Positions 1 to 7,107 are shown, numbered from the stretch's first letter. The stretch is DNA of 43,026 nt from Candidatus Heimdallarchaeota archaeon (GCA_018238155.1 JABCTZ010000015.1:1-43026); one strand, 5' to 3'. Program-made: numbers and translations. The notes: a model not told the origin generated them from the sequence alone.

Positions 1-55
1 CTACCAAAAGTTTTCGATAAGTTTCCTCATCTAAATCGATAGTCTTTAGATTCAT
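1..55 (-). CDS. VapB-type antitoxin, N-terminal part (cut by window edge)
   Basis: Reading leftward from an ATG at 55, the frame stays open to the window edge and encodes MNLKTIDLDEETYRKLLV. This short start resembles the N-terminus of DUF217/VapB antitoxins, which begin with a beta strand and the DEE-Y segment that forms a DNA-binding dimer. Only 18 residues are visible, so the assignment rests on this motif and on the many toxin-antitoxin modules nearby. A VapC toxin would be expected further left, outside the window. The gene points away from the first repeat copy at 114-176. Confidence 0.45.
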   Translation of the reverse strand, partial: MNLKTIDLDEETYRKLLV

Positions 56-113
56 TTTTCTCAATTATATATTGTCTTTCTTTTAATTTAAAGTCATTGA
101 TTATCTTTATACC

Positions 114-176
114 TTGACGTGTCCTTCCTGAAATGTACAAAATCTAGATCTTTAAGAAGAAGCGAGGGCTGAGAAT
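114..176 (+). repeat. Array repeat copy A
   Basis: Left-arm GACGTGTCCTTCCTGAAATG is followed by a diverged middle part and the core AAGAAGAAGCGAGGGCTGAG. It lies between the leftward VapB start and the rightward gene at 271. Confidence 0.75.
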
Positions 177-270
177 TTATTCAGTTAATTCGTTTTCCTT
201 TCTAGAACATAAAATTAATTAGTTATGATTGAATTGATTAATAAAACAATTACACTTTGCAATTAATCAT

Positions 271-1074
271 ATGAAGTTTGGAGATGGATATATAGAAATG
301 CTAAAGAAAATGATCGAAGAATGGAGGAAGGAACTCATAGAAGCAGGTGAGATTGATCCTTCAGAAGAATTTACTCGGCAAAAAATTCAGCTAAAATATC
401 AAGACTATAAAATGAAGAAAATGAAAGCTGCAGTGGGTGACAAAGGGAAGAGTAAAGGAACCAAAGTGTCAAAAGAAGAGAAACAAAAGAAGAAGAAACC
501 CTCGAAATCAGAAGCCAAAGGAGAAAGACTTGATGACACAAGTCTAGATTTAGAAAGTATTGGTGATATAGCAAGACGTCTCGAGGAAAGTAAGGAACGA
601 GGTCCAAAACCCCGAGAAGGACTAGTTTTTGCCATTGAACAATTAACTAAATCCGGAAAGGGTGGAAATTATTGCATGATTGTTGTTGATGGTTGTTGGA
701 TTAACTTTAGATTCAAGAAAAGAAAGAAAGAATTATTCATGCAAGTTTCTGGCAATCAGTATATTCCATCAAAATCACACTTTGACCAACAACACATCAA
801 GATACTCGAATCTTTCGGGATACAAGCAGATGAATACTCTAATGACATCTACTCGAGATACTTCAATGACAAACCAAGAGATTTTAACGAGATCGTTACT
901 ATTGTCTTCAAGGTTTTCGAACAAGTCTATAGGGTGGACAACAAATCATCAGCTTATATCGAGTTTGTACTAGGAAGTAAAGAACTTCCAGAATTCAAAG
1001 AAATTCTTGATGGTCTTCAAGACTTTATTCCAAAAAGGGCTAAAAACAAATTCAAGTGGTCTTGGGAATCCTAA
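271..1074 (+). CDS. TY-Chap/YbjN-like protein with a charged N-terminal linker
   Basis: This 267-residue soluble protein has an alpha-helical N-terminus (1-48), a very lysine-rich low-complexity linker (about 49-86) and a folded C-terminal domain (about 110-267). The C-terminal domain has the pattern of the TY-Chap/YbjN-like (type III secretion chaperone-like) fold: a strand pair around NYCMIVVDGCWINFRF, a QVSGNQYIP strand, the segment HIKILESFGIQADE, and a final helix NEIVTIVFKVFEQVYRV. In bacteria this family is linked to protein-protein interaction roles; no catalytic residues are evident. The match was made by eye, so the family call is tentative. It is the only gene between repeat copies A and B. 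Confidence 0.55.
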   Translation: MKFGDGYIEMLKKMIEEWRKELIEAGEIDPSEEFTRQKIQLKYQDYKMKKMKAAVGDKGKSKGTKVSKEEKQKKKKPSKSEAKGERLDDTSLDLESIGDIARRLEESKERGPKPREGLVFAIEQLTKSGKGGNYCMIVVDGCWINFRFKKRKKELFMQVSGNQYIPSKSHFDQQHIKILESFGIQADEYSNDIYSRYFNDKPRDFNEIVTIVFKVFEQVYRVDNKSSAYIEFVLGSKELPEFKEILDGLQDFIPKRAKNKFKWSWES

Positions 1075-1112
1075 CTGGCCTTCTAGCCCTTCAAGAAGAA
1101 GCCTGTGCACGA
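1073..1112 (+). repeat. Array repeat copy B
   Basis: Contains TTCTAGCCCTTCAAGAAGAA followed by GCCTGTGCACG in place of the usual GCGAGGG arm. It begins on the stop codon of the gene ending at 1074. Confidence 0.85.
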
Positions 1113-1163
1113 ACTTTTGTTTTTCAACTTTTATAATCAATTTCAATATCTTGTGAGTGTATG

Positions 1164-1173
1164 TTTTTATAAG
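1164..1173 (+). promoter_or_regulatory. TATA box of the VapBC module
   Basis: TTTTTATAAG lies about 40 bases upstream of the ATG at 1209. A very similar block (TGTTTTTATAA, then GATTGCTTAT) precedes the DUF433 gene at 3034, so the two modules share a promoter layout. Confidence 0.5.
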
Positions 1174-1208
1174 CAAGTTTTCCCTATAATTATTGTAGTT
1201 GATTGCTT

Positions 1209-1448
1209 ATGGCTGAAAAAACCATCAAAATCTCAGATGAGATTTATGCTTATCTGGAATCTTTGCGAAAAGAAAATGAAGAAATTGAAGAGGTTCTTGT
1301 ACGTTTATTATCACCAAAAGATACTTCAGCCTCAATTGATGATGTTTTCGGCAAATGGGTTGGTTCCGACAAGGAATTTGAGTCAATTCAAAAAGTAATT
1401 GATTCCACTTGGAATGAATGGAACAAAACATTGCAAGCTTCGGAGTAG
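1209..1448 (+). CDS. vapB: VapB-like antitoxin
   Basis: The 79-residue product begins MAEKTIKISDEIYAYL, the N-terminal DNA-binding strand and first helix of DUF217/VapB antitoxins, followed by a charged helical part expected to wrap the toxin. I chose the ATG at 1209 over an in-frame ATG at 1203 because homologs start at this point and the six bases between add only Met-Leu. It lies 6 bases upstream of the PIN toxin gene and must be co-transcribed with it. VapB-type antitoxins usually repress their own operon; no operator was identified. Confidence 0.8.
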   Translation: MAEKTIKISDEIYAYLESLRKENEEIEEVLVRLLSPKDTSASIDDVFGKWVGSDKEFESIQKVIDSTWNEWNKTLQASE

Positions 1449-1454
1449 AAATTA

Positions 1455-1847
1455 ATGTTTTGTTTGGACAGTGATATTCTAATAGCAATCATGCGTGGGA
1501 ATATTGAAGCAAAAGAGAAACTAGTTGAATTACAACGACAAAGTGAAGTATTTGTTACCTCTATTACTATATTTGAACTCTTCTTTGGTGCTTATCTATC
1601 TGAAGCATCAGAAAAAAATCTAACAACTGTAACTAAGCTTTTAGCACCATTTTCCAAGCTCTCCTATTCATACTCTGAAGCCAAATTGACTGGAGAATTT
1701 TCTGCTGACTTACAAAAGAAAGGTTCAACTATTGGTCTTAGAGACTGTATGATTGCTGCAATAACTCAAATTCACAATAAGATTTTGGTTACTCGAAATA
1801 TCAAACATTTCTCTCGAATACCAGGACTTAAATTAGAAAAATGGTAA
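1455..1847 (+). CDS. vapC: VapC-type PIN-domain ribonuclease toxin
   Basis: This 130-residue protein spans one complete PIN domain. The expected acidic metal-binding residues are visible: D5 (with D7) in CLDSDILI, E41 in ITIFELFFGA and D97 in GLRDCMIAA, with the conserved Asn of the C-terminal TRNIKHFSRIPGL motif. VapC toxins cleave tRNA or rRNA when their antitoxin is lost. The gene sits directly behind vapB. The pair occupies the whole interval between repeat copies B and C, as a toxin-antitoxin cassette would. Confidence 0.92.
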   Translation: MFCLDSDILIAIMRGNIEAKEKLVELQRQSEVFVTSITIFELFFGAYLSEASEKNLTTVTKLLAPFSKLSYSYSEAKLTGEFSADLQKKGSTIGLRDCMIAAITQIHNKILVTRNIKHFSRIPGLKLEKW

Positions 1848-1888
1848 AACACATCGTTCTTATCACTGAAGCATAATTATTCTAAAAA

Positions 1889-1933
1889 CGGACTTCTAGC
1901 CCTTCAAGAAGAAGCGAGGACCGTAGATTCTAC
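1889..1933 (+). repeat. Array repeat copy C
   Basis: GACTTCTAGCCCTTCAAGAA runs into GAAGCGAGGACCG and the right arm GTAGATTCTAC. It lies between the converging vapC and DUF5615 genes and is followed by the second module at 1941-1993. Confidence 0.92.
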
Positions 1934-1940
1934 AAAATCA

Positions 1941-1993
1941 TTTTTTTTCTTTTGTTAACCCCTACAGTCTCAGGTGAGACTAGGATTAGTGAA
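1941..1993 (+). repeat. Downstream module with perfect hairpin
   Basis: A T-rich stretch leads to AACCCCTAC and then AGTCTCA-GG-TGAGACT (1966-1981), a perfect 7-bp inverted repeat, followed by AGGATTAGTG. Related sequences follow repeat copies D, E and H (2935-2990, 3746-3797, 7284-7338), and one lies at 35101-35155. The full repeat plus this module is about 100-130 bp. Confidence 0.65.
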
Positions 1994-2110
1994 ATAATTA
2001 ATTCAATTATATTATTTTGCATTTGAAGAAGCTATTATTTTACCAACTTTAAAATGGAGAAAAAATTAGATTTCTCATCAATATATCTGAGTCAACATTT
2101 AAGTCTAAAT

Positions 2111-2470
2111 TTATGGCAACTCAACAATTCGCATATGAGTTTCGTGAACAACAGTAAATTTTCCTATAGGATTGAATTCCTTATCTTCAAGTATTTCTCT
2201 AATAAATGCTTTTACTTTTGCTGGTGATGTGGGTGGGAATCTAAGCAAAACTATTCCTTTCGACTCGAGCCCTTCTTTAAACACCAACTGACCAAAATCT
2301 TTGTCAAAAGTGATTATCACTAAATCCTTTTCAAAAGCATATTTCATTACTTTCTTATCAAGCATCCCGCACATACTAAGAGGTATACTTTCTATTGCAT
2401 ATCCTTCTACTCTTAGCCCCTTTATTATTAGTAGAGGAATATTCTCGTCAGCTAGATATCCGATCTTCAT
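2111..2470 (-). CDS. DUF5615 PIN-like toxin
   Basis: This 119-residue protein begins MKIGYLADENIP, the typical start of DUF5615 (PIN-like, Mut7-C-related) proteins. It keeps acidic residues expected at the nuclease site: D8-E9 in LADEN and D56/D58 in IITFDKDFG. The family is found paired with DUF433 antitoxins, as here, and is predicted to act as a ribonuclease toxin. Its start overlaps the end of the DUF433 gene by four bases (2467-2470), which indicates translational coupling. The module points toward repeat copy C. Confidence 0.88.
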   Translation of the reverse strand: MKIGYLADENIPLLIIKGLRVEGYAIESIPLSMCGMLDKKVMKYAFEKDLVIITFDKDFGQLVFKEGLESKGIVLLRFPPTSPAKVKAFIREILEDKEFNPIGKFTVVHETHMRIVELP

Positions 2471-2712
2471 TCTTCAACCTTCACTGGTCGTAATTGTTCT
2501 TCTTTAATGATAATTCTTGCATAATCAATTGCTGCGAGAATGTCTGCTTTCTTTAGTTGCTGGTAGTTCTCTAAAATAGCTTCATAGGTCCAATCATTTG
2601 CTAAAAGTTCTAATATGAATTCCACAGCAATCCTTGTTCCTTTTATAATTGCTTTTCCTGTTAGAATCTCGGAATTGACCTCTATTCTTTCATTTACTAA
2701 AGGAGTTGTCAT
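2467..2712 (-). CDS. DUF433 antitoxin
   Basis: The 81-residue product carries the DUF433 signature: EILTGKAIIKGTRIAVEFIL followed by a helical segment with TYEAILENYQQLKKADILAAIDYA. This is a small winged-helix DNA-binding fold that acts as antitoxin to a DUF5615 partner and probably represses the operon. It is the upstream gene of the pair, overlapping the toxin gene by four bases. The pair lies between repeat copies C and D. Confidence 0.9.
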   Translation of the reverse strand: MTTPLVNERIEVNSEILTGKAIIKGTRIAVEFILELLANDWTYEAILENYQQLKKADILAAIDYARIIIKEEQLRPVKVEE

Positions 2713-2854
2713 TCATACATCACTAGTTATATTATCACTATTTTATTATATTAACTCTTTCACAAATCATTTTTCTTGCCTGATAGGTCATTTACCAAAA
2801 GAGTAAGGTTCTATTAAAAAGAGATGTTGTATCAATGTGTTCTTATCACTTGTT

Positions 2855-2915
2855 TGTGTTCTTCCCGAAATGGTCTTCTGGACCTTAAAGAAGAAGCGAG
2901 AGCAGAGAATCATAC
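2855..2915 (+). repeat. Array repeat copy D
   Basis: GTGTTCTTCCCGAAATGGTC, TTCTGGACCTTAAAGAAGAA and GCGAGAGCAGAGAATCATAC form a full-length diverged copy. It lies between two divergently transcribed toxin-antitoxin modules, so it is next to two promoters here rather than to gene ends. Its downstream 35-40 bases (CATTCAATCATTTACTTG and on) match those behind copy M at 17.2 kb. Confidence 0.88.
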
Positions 2916-2990
2916 ATTCAATCATTTACTTGTTTTCTTTTTTCCTTTTTTTATCCAACTATTGTTAGTAGAGGTTAGTGTTTGTGAATG

Positions 2991-3000
2991 TTTTTATAAA
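2991..3000 (+). promoter_or_regulatory. TATA box of the DUF433 gene at 3034
   Basis: TTTTTATAAA is followed by GATAGATTGCTTATAG. The ATG lies 34 bases after the box, the normal distance for an archaeal promoter with a very short leader. Confidence 0.5.
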
Positions 3001-3033
3001 GATAGATTGCTTATAGTTAGTTAGTGATTATAT

Positions 3034-3273
3034 ATGACTAGTGATTGGAAAGCACAAATAGCTTCAAAGGTAACCATCCTTCATGGGAAGGTGTGTATAA
3101 AGAACACTCGAGTGATGCTTTCTGTTATACTCGATTGTGTAGCAGAAGGGATGCCCGAAGAAGCGATTCTCAAAGAATACCCTTCCTTGAAGAAAGGGGA
3201 TGTAAGCACTGCTCTGCAATATGCTGCTTCTCTTGCTCGTGGAGAAACTATTCCATTAATAATTGAGAGTTGA
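3034..3273 (+). CDS. DUF433 antitoxin (partner toxin broken)
   Basis: The 79-residue product has the DUF433 pattern: VTILHGKVCIKNTRVMLSVI, then GMPEEAILKEYPSLKKGDVSTALQYAA. It is a paralog of the antitoxin at 2467 but clearly divergent, so the two modules are not a recent duplication. It is followed after 10 bases by a DUF5615 reading frame that is interrupted. If the toxin is dead, this antitoxin may persist as a solitary regulator or anti-addiction factor. Confidence 0.88.
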   Translation: MTSDWKAQIASKVTILHGKVCIKNTRVMLSVILDCVAEGMPEEAILKEYPSLKKGDVSTALQYAASLARGETIPLIIES

Positions 3274-3283
3274 AGGTGCATCT

Positions 3284-3651
3284 ATGAAATTTAAACTGGA
3301 TGAGAACATTCCTTTTTCTTTGAAAAAACATATTGAAGTGACGGGAGACCATCAAGTTGATAGTGTCATAGTCATGAAAAGAAAACAGGAATAGATGATC
3401 ATTCTCTACTAAAGCTTTGTTTACAAGAACAAAGAATTCTCATTTCATTAGATGCTGATTTTAATAATCCAATTATGCATCCACAAGAAACACTATTTGG
3501 GATAATCATTCTTCGACCTACTTCTCAAGGTAAACAAGCTGTTTCTGATTTATTTACTAATTTCCTTGCTAGCTTTAAACTTGATGATGTTGTAAACAAA
3601 GTATTAATCGTTGAATACAATAACATCACAATTCGTTGGGATTGTGTTTAA
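3284..3651 (+). pseudogene. DUF5615 toxin, frameshifted
   Basis: An ATG at 3284 starts MKFKLDENIP, the normal DUF5615 beginning, but the frame ends at a TAG after 36 codons (stop at 3392-3394). The rest of the domain continues in another frame: GIDDHSLLKLCLQEQRILIS, then LDADFNNP and LFGIIILRPTSQGKQ, ending at 3651. One frameshift in the A-rich stretch at about 3375-3390 separates the two halves. Active-site acids are present on both sides, so the gene looks recently inactivated, or the sequence carries an indel error. Confidence 0.82.
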
Positions 3652-3668
3652 CTTTATACTTCCAATAA

Positions 3669-3729
3669 TGTTTCCTTCCCGAAATGGTCTTCTAGACCTT
3701 CAAGAAGAAGCGAGGGGCGTAGATTCTAT
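3669..3729 (+). repeat. Array repeat copy E
   Basis: TTTCCTTCCCGAAATGGTCT, TCTAGACCTTCAAGAAGAAG and CGAGGGGCGTAGATTCTAT give a near-consensus copy. It lies between the ends of the converging DUF5615 pseudogene and the 205-aa gene. Confidence 0.93.
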
Positions 3730-3745
3730 AAGGAAATTATCAGTT

Positions 3746-3797
3746 ATTTTTTCTTTTATTAACCTCTACTATCTCAGGTGAGACTAGGGTTATTTGA
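3746..3797 (+). repeat. Downstream module behind copy E
   Basis: A T-rich run, AACCTCTACTATCTCAGG and TGAGACTAGGGTTATT closely match the module at 1941-1993. The hairpin arms are TCTCA/TGAGA with one outer mismatch. The rest of this 360-base gap (3798-4012) is AT-rich; a short leftward reading frame at about 3858-3965 has a C-x2-C pair but no recognisable domain. Confidence 0.6.
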
Positions 3798-4012
3798 ACA
3801 AAAGAAGATCTACTTTATTTTTTATTAACTTGAAATAATCGCACTTTTTCAATTTGTAATTTTTACCTAGATTGATAATAGTAGAATTCAAGATAATTTG
3901 GATTATAGTATTCTTTCCAAACCACATAGCAATCTTGACATATTGGTCTATCTAAGTTAAATTTGATTTCTAAATTACATAAGAAAAATGGAAGAAAACA
4001 TTTCATTGAAAA

Positions 4013-4630
4013 TTATTTTCTTCGTCTTTTCTTTCCTTTTGATTTTTTGCGATGTAGAATAGGAAAAGTAATTACGAACACTACTAGTACGACTATGCCA
4101 ACTCCTGCAAGAATTATCCACCAATATCCTGCAAAACCTGCTTGATTAAAATAGAGTGAATAATCTCCACCATTTACTGTGCCGGAATTTTTTACTATAA
4201 CTAATCTGAAAACGTAATCTTCATCTGCTTGAAATCTTAAATCAATTACTTGTTGCTCAGAAGAAGTAGAGCTCCCCCAATTAGCTATTTCCTCAGAAAT
4301 AACATCGAAACCTGTTACTACAGGATCGCCATATTCCTTTAGCACTTGAACTCGTAGTTGGAAATTTGCATCCAATTCAGTCAGAAGCTTTAATCTAAGG
4401 TGATATGAAGCTCCTTCTTTAACTTTCAATCGGTAATAATGTATTTCAAAATAATTATGAAAATCCTCTCGTTTGTAGAGAATTACAGAACGTTCTTTAT
4501 CATCATGAAGAGCTTGTACTTTACATCCAGCATCATCCAAATTTATTGAACTAGTAAATACTGTTGGTAACATTAATAGCAAAATTGTGGTGATTAGAAA
4601 TAGTGTTTTGTTTATTTTACGTAGTTGCAT
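4013..4630 (-). CDS. Exported single-pass membrane protein, unknown function
   Basis: The 205-residue product has an N-terminal signal peptide (about 1-26), a beta-rich extracellular part (27-168) and a C-terminal membrane segment (about 170-192, YWWIILAGVGIVVLVVFVIT) followed by the basic tail HRKKSKGKKRRRK. This topology suggests a surface protein anchored in the archaeal membrane with most of its mass outside. The extracellular part resembles the jelly-roll/pre-peptidase C-terminal type of beta domain only in a general way. I do not recognise the family. It is the only intact gene between repeat copies E and F. Confidence 0.75.
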   Translation of the reverse strand: MQLRKINKTLFLITTILLLMLPTVFTSSINLDDAGCKVQALHDDKERSVILYKREDFHNYFEIHYYRLKVKEGASYHLRLKLLTELDANFQLRVQVLKEYGDPVVTGFDVISEEIANWGSSTSSEQQVIDLRFQADEDYVFRLVIVKNSGTVNGGDYSLYFNQAGFAGYWWIILAGVGIVVLVVFVITFPILHRKKSKGKKRRRK

Positions 4631-4728
4631 TAGATGTTTTCCTCAATAAAATATTTTCAATTTCTATTGTTAGTGCTAGTATGTTGTTATTAATATTTAT
4701 TTATATATTACTCAAAGAAGAAATATAC

Positions 4729-4840
4729 TCGATTTCAATTTCATCTTCAAATGATGACGTAGTTGTACCATCATGAACATAATATGCTCTATGTTCATCA
4801 GCTTCATAATGTCCATAAAATAATTCAAATTCAACTATAT
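4729..4840 (-). pseudogene. C-terminal remnant of a paralog of the 483-aa exported protein
   Basis: Read leftward, this stretch encodes LFYGHYEADEHRAYYVHDGT and then TTSSFEDEIEIEYI. It aligns without gaps to the C-terminus of the protein at 20864-22315 (FFWGHHESDEYGAYYVSDGS, TISSFELEV). No start codon or upstream part of the gene remains. It is therefore a piece of a decayed paralog 16 kb from the intact copy, next to repeat copy F. Confidence 0.8.
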
Positions 4841-4993
4841 GTTCTATCTCAATAGATGGCAAGCATATTGTCTATATTGAAGAAGGAACACTTTCATTTG
4901 GTTCATTAACTTTCCATAACTTGATAACGAATAAGAAAATAAGATTAACAGTTTTAGAAGTTAAAGGATTGGGATTTCATTCAGGAGCATGAT
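4835..4993 (+). pseudogene. C-terminal fragment of an unidentified gene
   Basis: The + strand reads SIDGKHIVYIEEGTLSFGSL, TFHNLITNKKIRLTVLEVKG and LGFHSGA before a TGA at 4991-4993. The residue composition looks like real protein, but there is no start codon or promoter before it. It converges on the remnant at 4729-4840, so two gene ends have been brought together in the gap between the 205-aa gene and repeat copy F. The family is not recognised. Confidence 0.4.
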
Positions 4994-5073
4994 ATGTTTA
5001 GAAATCTCAATAGAAATAAGCTAAACACTATAAAATTATAAATCTTCGTTTACTACTTGAGTACATCACTACT

Positions 5074-5117
5074 AACCTTCTTGCCCTTCAAGAAGAAGCG
5101 AGGGTCGAGTATTCTAC
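5074..5117 (+). repeat. Array repeat copy F
   Basis: CCTTCTTGCCCTTCAAGAAG, AAGCGAGGGTCGAG and TATTCTAC; the right arm is slightly changed. It precedes the 3' end of the RING-like gene. Confidence 0.92.
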
Positions 5118-5184
5118 TGTAAAGTTTTAACTATTTTTTATTTTGTTTTTTTTTAAATTACAGAAAACCTTAGTATCTTGAAAT

Positions 5185-6222
5185 TCAAGAAAAATTAACG
5201 AAAATAAAGTTTAAAATGTAAGACACTACTGTTGATAGGAAATAAACCACAGAAAGGACGATATATATCACTCCAACTTGTTTTCTTCTTTTCTGATATT
5301 TTGTATTGCTCAAAACGAGTGGGACTTTATAATTCTCTTTTATGAAATTGTCAAAATTATGAACAAAATTTGAAGAATGTGATCCTCTGCCAGTAAAGAC
5401 TTCTCCTAAGAAATATTTCTTCTCATCCTTTGTTTTTATTACAAGATATGAAACCATTTTTTCCTTTGTATAAGTTTCTTTTTTAGCAGTTGGACGCATA
5501 GAAGTACTTCCGAGTTCAAATTCAGCTACTTCTTGAATTGGTATAGTTATTATTGTTTTTTTGTCGAATACTGTTTTTGTACTTATGATATTTACTGAAT
5601 CATTTCGAAACCCTATCACTACCCATTGTTTTGAAAGTTTTTGTAAAGAAATAGCAAATCTAGTTGCAGAATAAATGATTATTATTATGCCTATGATACA
5701 TAAAATTAACACACTATAAATTTTGGTTGGATCTCGATGTACTAATAGAGAAAAAATCAATGCAAATATTGGGAACATTAACCCCAAAAAAGTTAATGGT
5801 ATACCTATTCCTTTAATTGGTAAATTGAATGCATAATAGTTTCTTTTCTTTAGTATGTGCAATTTCCTAGATTTTTTATCAATATAAAGCTTAAATGGAT
5901 TATTACGCATGATAAATTGGAGAATTACTTTTTTTGGCACATCATGTATTCCTAGCCTTTTATAAAATTGTAATTCATGTAATTGTTTTTCATTTTGAAC
6001 ATCCGTGTAATTATCTCTTCTGAAGAAAGGTGTTTCATTGGAGGAGCTATCGCTAATTGAGGTATCATTGGAAGATTTAATTTCCCTAGAACAAACAGGA
6101 CATATACTTTCATCCTTTAACCAATCGTTATAATGTTCATCATGGAAAGTTGCTAAGCAATGAGGGCACTGAGCGATCTTTTGCCCTTCTCTGACCTCCA
6201 ATTTACAAATAGCACACTTCAA
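5185..6222 (-). CDS. Membrane protein with N-terminal RING-like zinc finger and PH-like domain
   Basis: This 345-residue protein starts with a compact zinc-binding module. Eight possible ligands are spaced as in RING-type fingers: C3-x2-C6, C19-x2-C22, H27-x2-H30 and C41-x2-C44, with the RING-like FHDEHYNDWL and CPVC segments. Two hydrophobic helices follow (about 138-161 and 168-188), then a beta-rich, probably cytosolic PH/GRAM-like domain (about 195-300) and a C-terminal membrane helix (about 318-343). RING fingers recruit ubiquitin-conjugating enzymes in eukaryotes, and some Asgard archaea encode ubiquitin systems, so an E3-like role is possible. No E1, E2 or ubiquitin gene is visible here. 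A structural zinc-ribbon role is the alternative. Confidence 0.7.
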   Translation of the reverse strand: MKCAICKLEVREGQKIAQCPHCLATFHDEHYNDWLKDESICPVCSREIKSSNDTSISDSSSNETPFFRRDNYTDVQNEKQLHELQFYKRLGIHDVPKKVILQFIMRNNPFKLYIDKKSRKLHILKKRNYYAFNLPIKGIGIPLTFLGLMFPIFALIFSLLVHRDPTKIYSVLILCIIGIIIIIYSATRFAISLQKLSKQWVVIGFRNDSVNIISTKTVFDKKTIITIPIQEVAEFELGSTSMRPTAKKETYTKEKMVSYLVIKTKDEKKYFLGEVFTGRGSHSSNFVHNFDNFIKENYKVPLVLSNTKYQKRRKQVGVIYIVLSVVYFLSTVVSYILNFIFVNFS

Positions 6223-6366
6223 TCCCAGCTACTCCTTCTTCTATAGTAACTCTCAATTAATGACAATTTAGTGAATAACCTATTTAAAGAATTTCTTTTG
6301 CTTTTGAAACAGGATAATAAATCATTTGGCAATATTTCTACCATCTAGGCAAGTTATTGCCGGTTT

Positions 6367-6410
6367 GAACTTCTAGCCCTTCAAGAAGAAGCGAGGGTCG
6401 TAGATTCTAT
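6367..6410 (+). repeat. Array repeat copy G (consensus-like)
   Basis: GAACTTCTAGCCCTTCAAGA, AGAAGCGAGGGTCG and TAGATTCTAT. The possible stem TCTA-G-CCCT / AGGG-TCG-TAGA is complete here. The copy overlaps the stop codon of the HEPN gene (6407). Confidence 0.95.
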
Positions 6411-6790
6411 ACTAGTTTTTCTTTAAGAAATTCTTTCAGCTCTGCAACAAATTCCTTTGCTACTTTGAGTTGTTTTTCAGCTTTAGTCTTAGTTATTGCA
6501 AATCCTATAGAATAATCACCATACAATCGTTTATCATAGGCTTCATTGATTGCTTTTCCCAGCTCTCTATCAAAAACACCAGTTTTAATAAAAAATTGAC
6601 CAAAGGAACTAATGACTCCTTTATGAGAGCTAGTTTTAATTTCTTCAGTTAGAAGAACAGCTTCTACCAGATAGTACATTGCATAATAACATCTCGAAAC
6701 ACAGGTATCAAAATCACCATGTTCTAGAACCAATTCAGCTGTCTGTAAGAATTTCTCAGCTTTTTTAATTGAATTAGCAATCACTTTCAA
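6407..6790 (-). CDS. hepT: HEPN-domain toxin
   Basis: This 127-residue all-helical protein matches HEPN proteins, with the central segment CVSRCYYAMYYLVEAVLL (about 30-47), typical of the HEPN family paired with minimal nucleotidyltransferases. HepT toxins act as RNases; the Arg at about position 33 fits the start of the R-x4-6-H motif, but a clear His at the expected distance is not evident. The enzyme may therefore be a degenerate or variant type. Its start overlaps the MNT gene by four bases, and both lie between repeat copies G and H. Confidence 0.82.
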   Translation of the reverse strand: MKVIANSIKKAEKFLQTAELVLEHGDFDTCVSRCYYAMYYLVEAVLLTEEIKTSSHKGVISSFGQFFIKTGVFDRELGKAINEAYDKRLYGDYSIGFAITKTKAEKQLKVAKEFVAELKEFLKEKLV

Positions 6791-7107
6791 ATAACTATCC
6801 CTTCCTCTTTTACATTCTGTATAAAAGCTGAGTTATAATTTACAAAAAACTCTTCAGGTAATATCACAACTGAGATGAATTCTCCTGTATCAATGAATAA
6901 ATCCCAAAGGATATCACTAAGCTGTCTTCTAACTTCAAAAGGATCTAATGATTCATCAACAATTATAAGTAAATCAATATCAGATTCAAAAGTAGCCGTT
7001 TTTCTAGCCTGGGAACCATAGAGTATTACTTGCTTTATTTTATCCCCATAAACTTGTATTGCGTATGTTTTTATCTCTAGAACAAGTTTCTTCACTATCG
7101 CTTTCAT
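6787..7107 (-). CDS. mntA: MNT minimal nucleotidyltransferase antitoxin
   Basis: The 106-residue product has the nucleotidyltransferase signature: GSQAR (31-35) followed by SDIDLLI with D43 and D45 as metal ligands. A third acid is likely in the strand near EFISVVI. In MntA/HepT systems this enzyme adds AMP to the HEPN toxin and neutralises it. It is the upstream gene of the pair and is translationally coupled to hepT by the four-base overlap at 6787-6790. Confidence 0.85.
   Translation of the reverse strand: MKAIVKKLVLEIKTYAIQVYGDKIKQVILYGSQARKTATFESDIDLLIIVDESLDPFEVRRQLSDILWDLFIDTGEFISVVILPEEFFVNYNSAFIQNVKEEGIVI

Noticed and set aside
3858..3965. Leftward frame with a C-x2-C pair (ICQDCYVVWKEYY)
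   Set aside because: It has no start codon of its own and continues antisense-free into the 3' end of the 205-aa gene in another frame; too weak to list as a gene.
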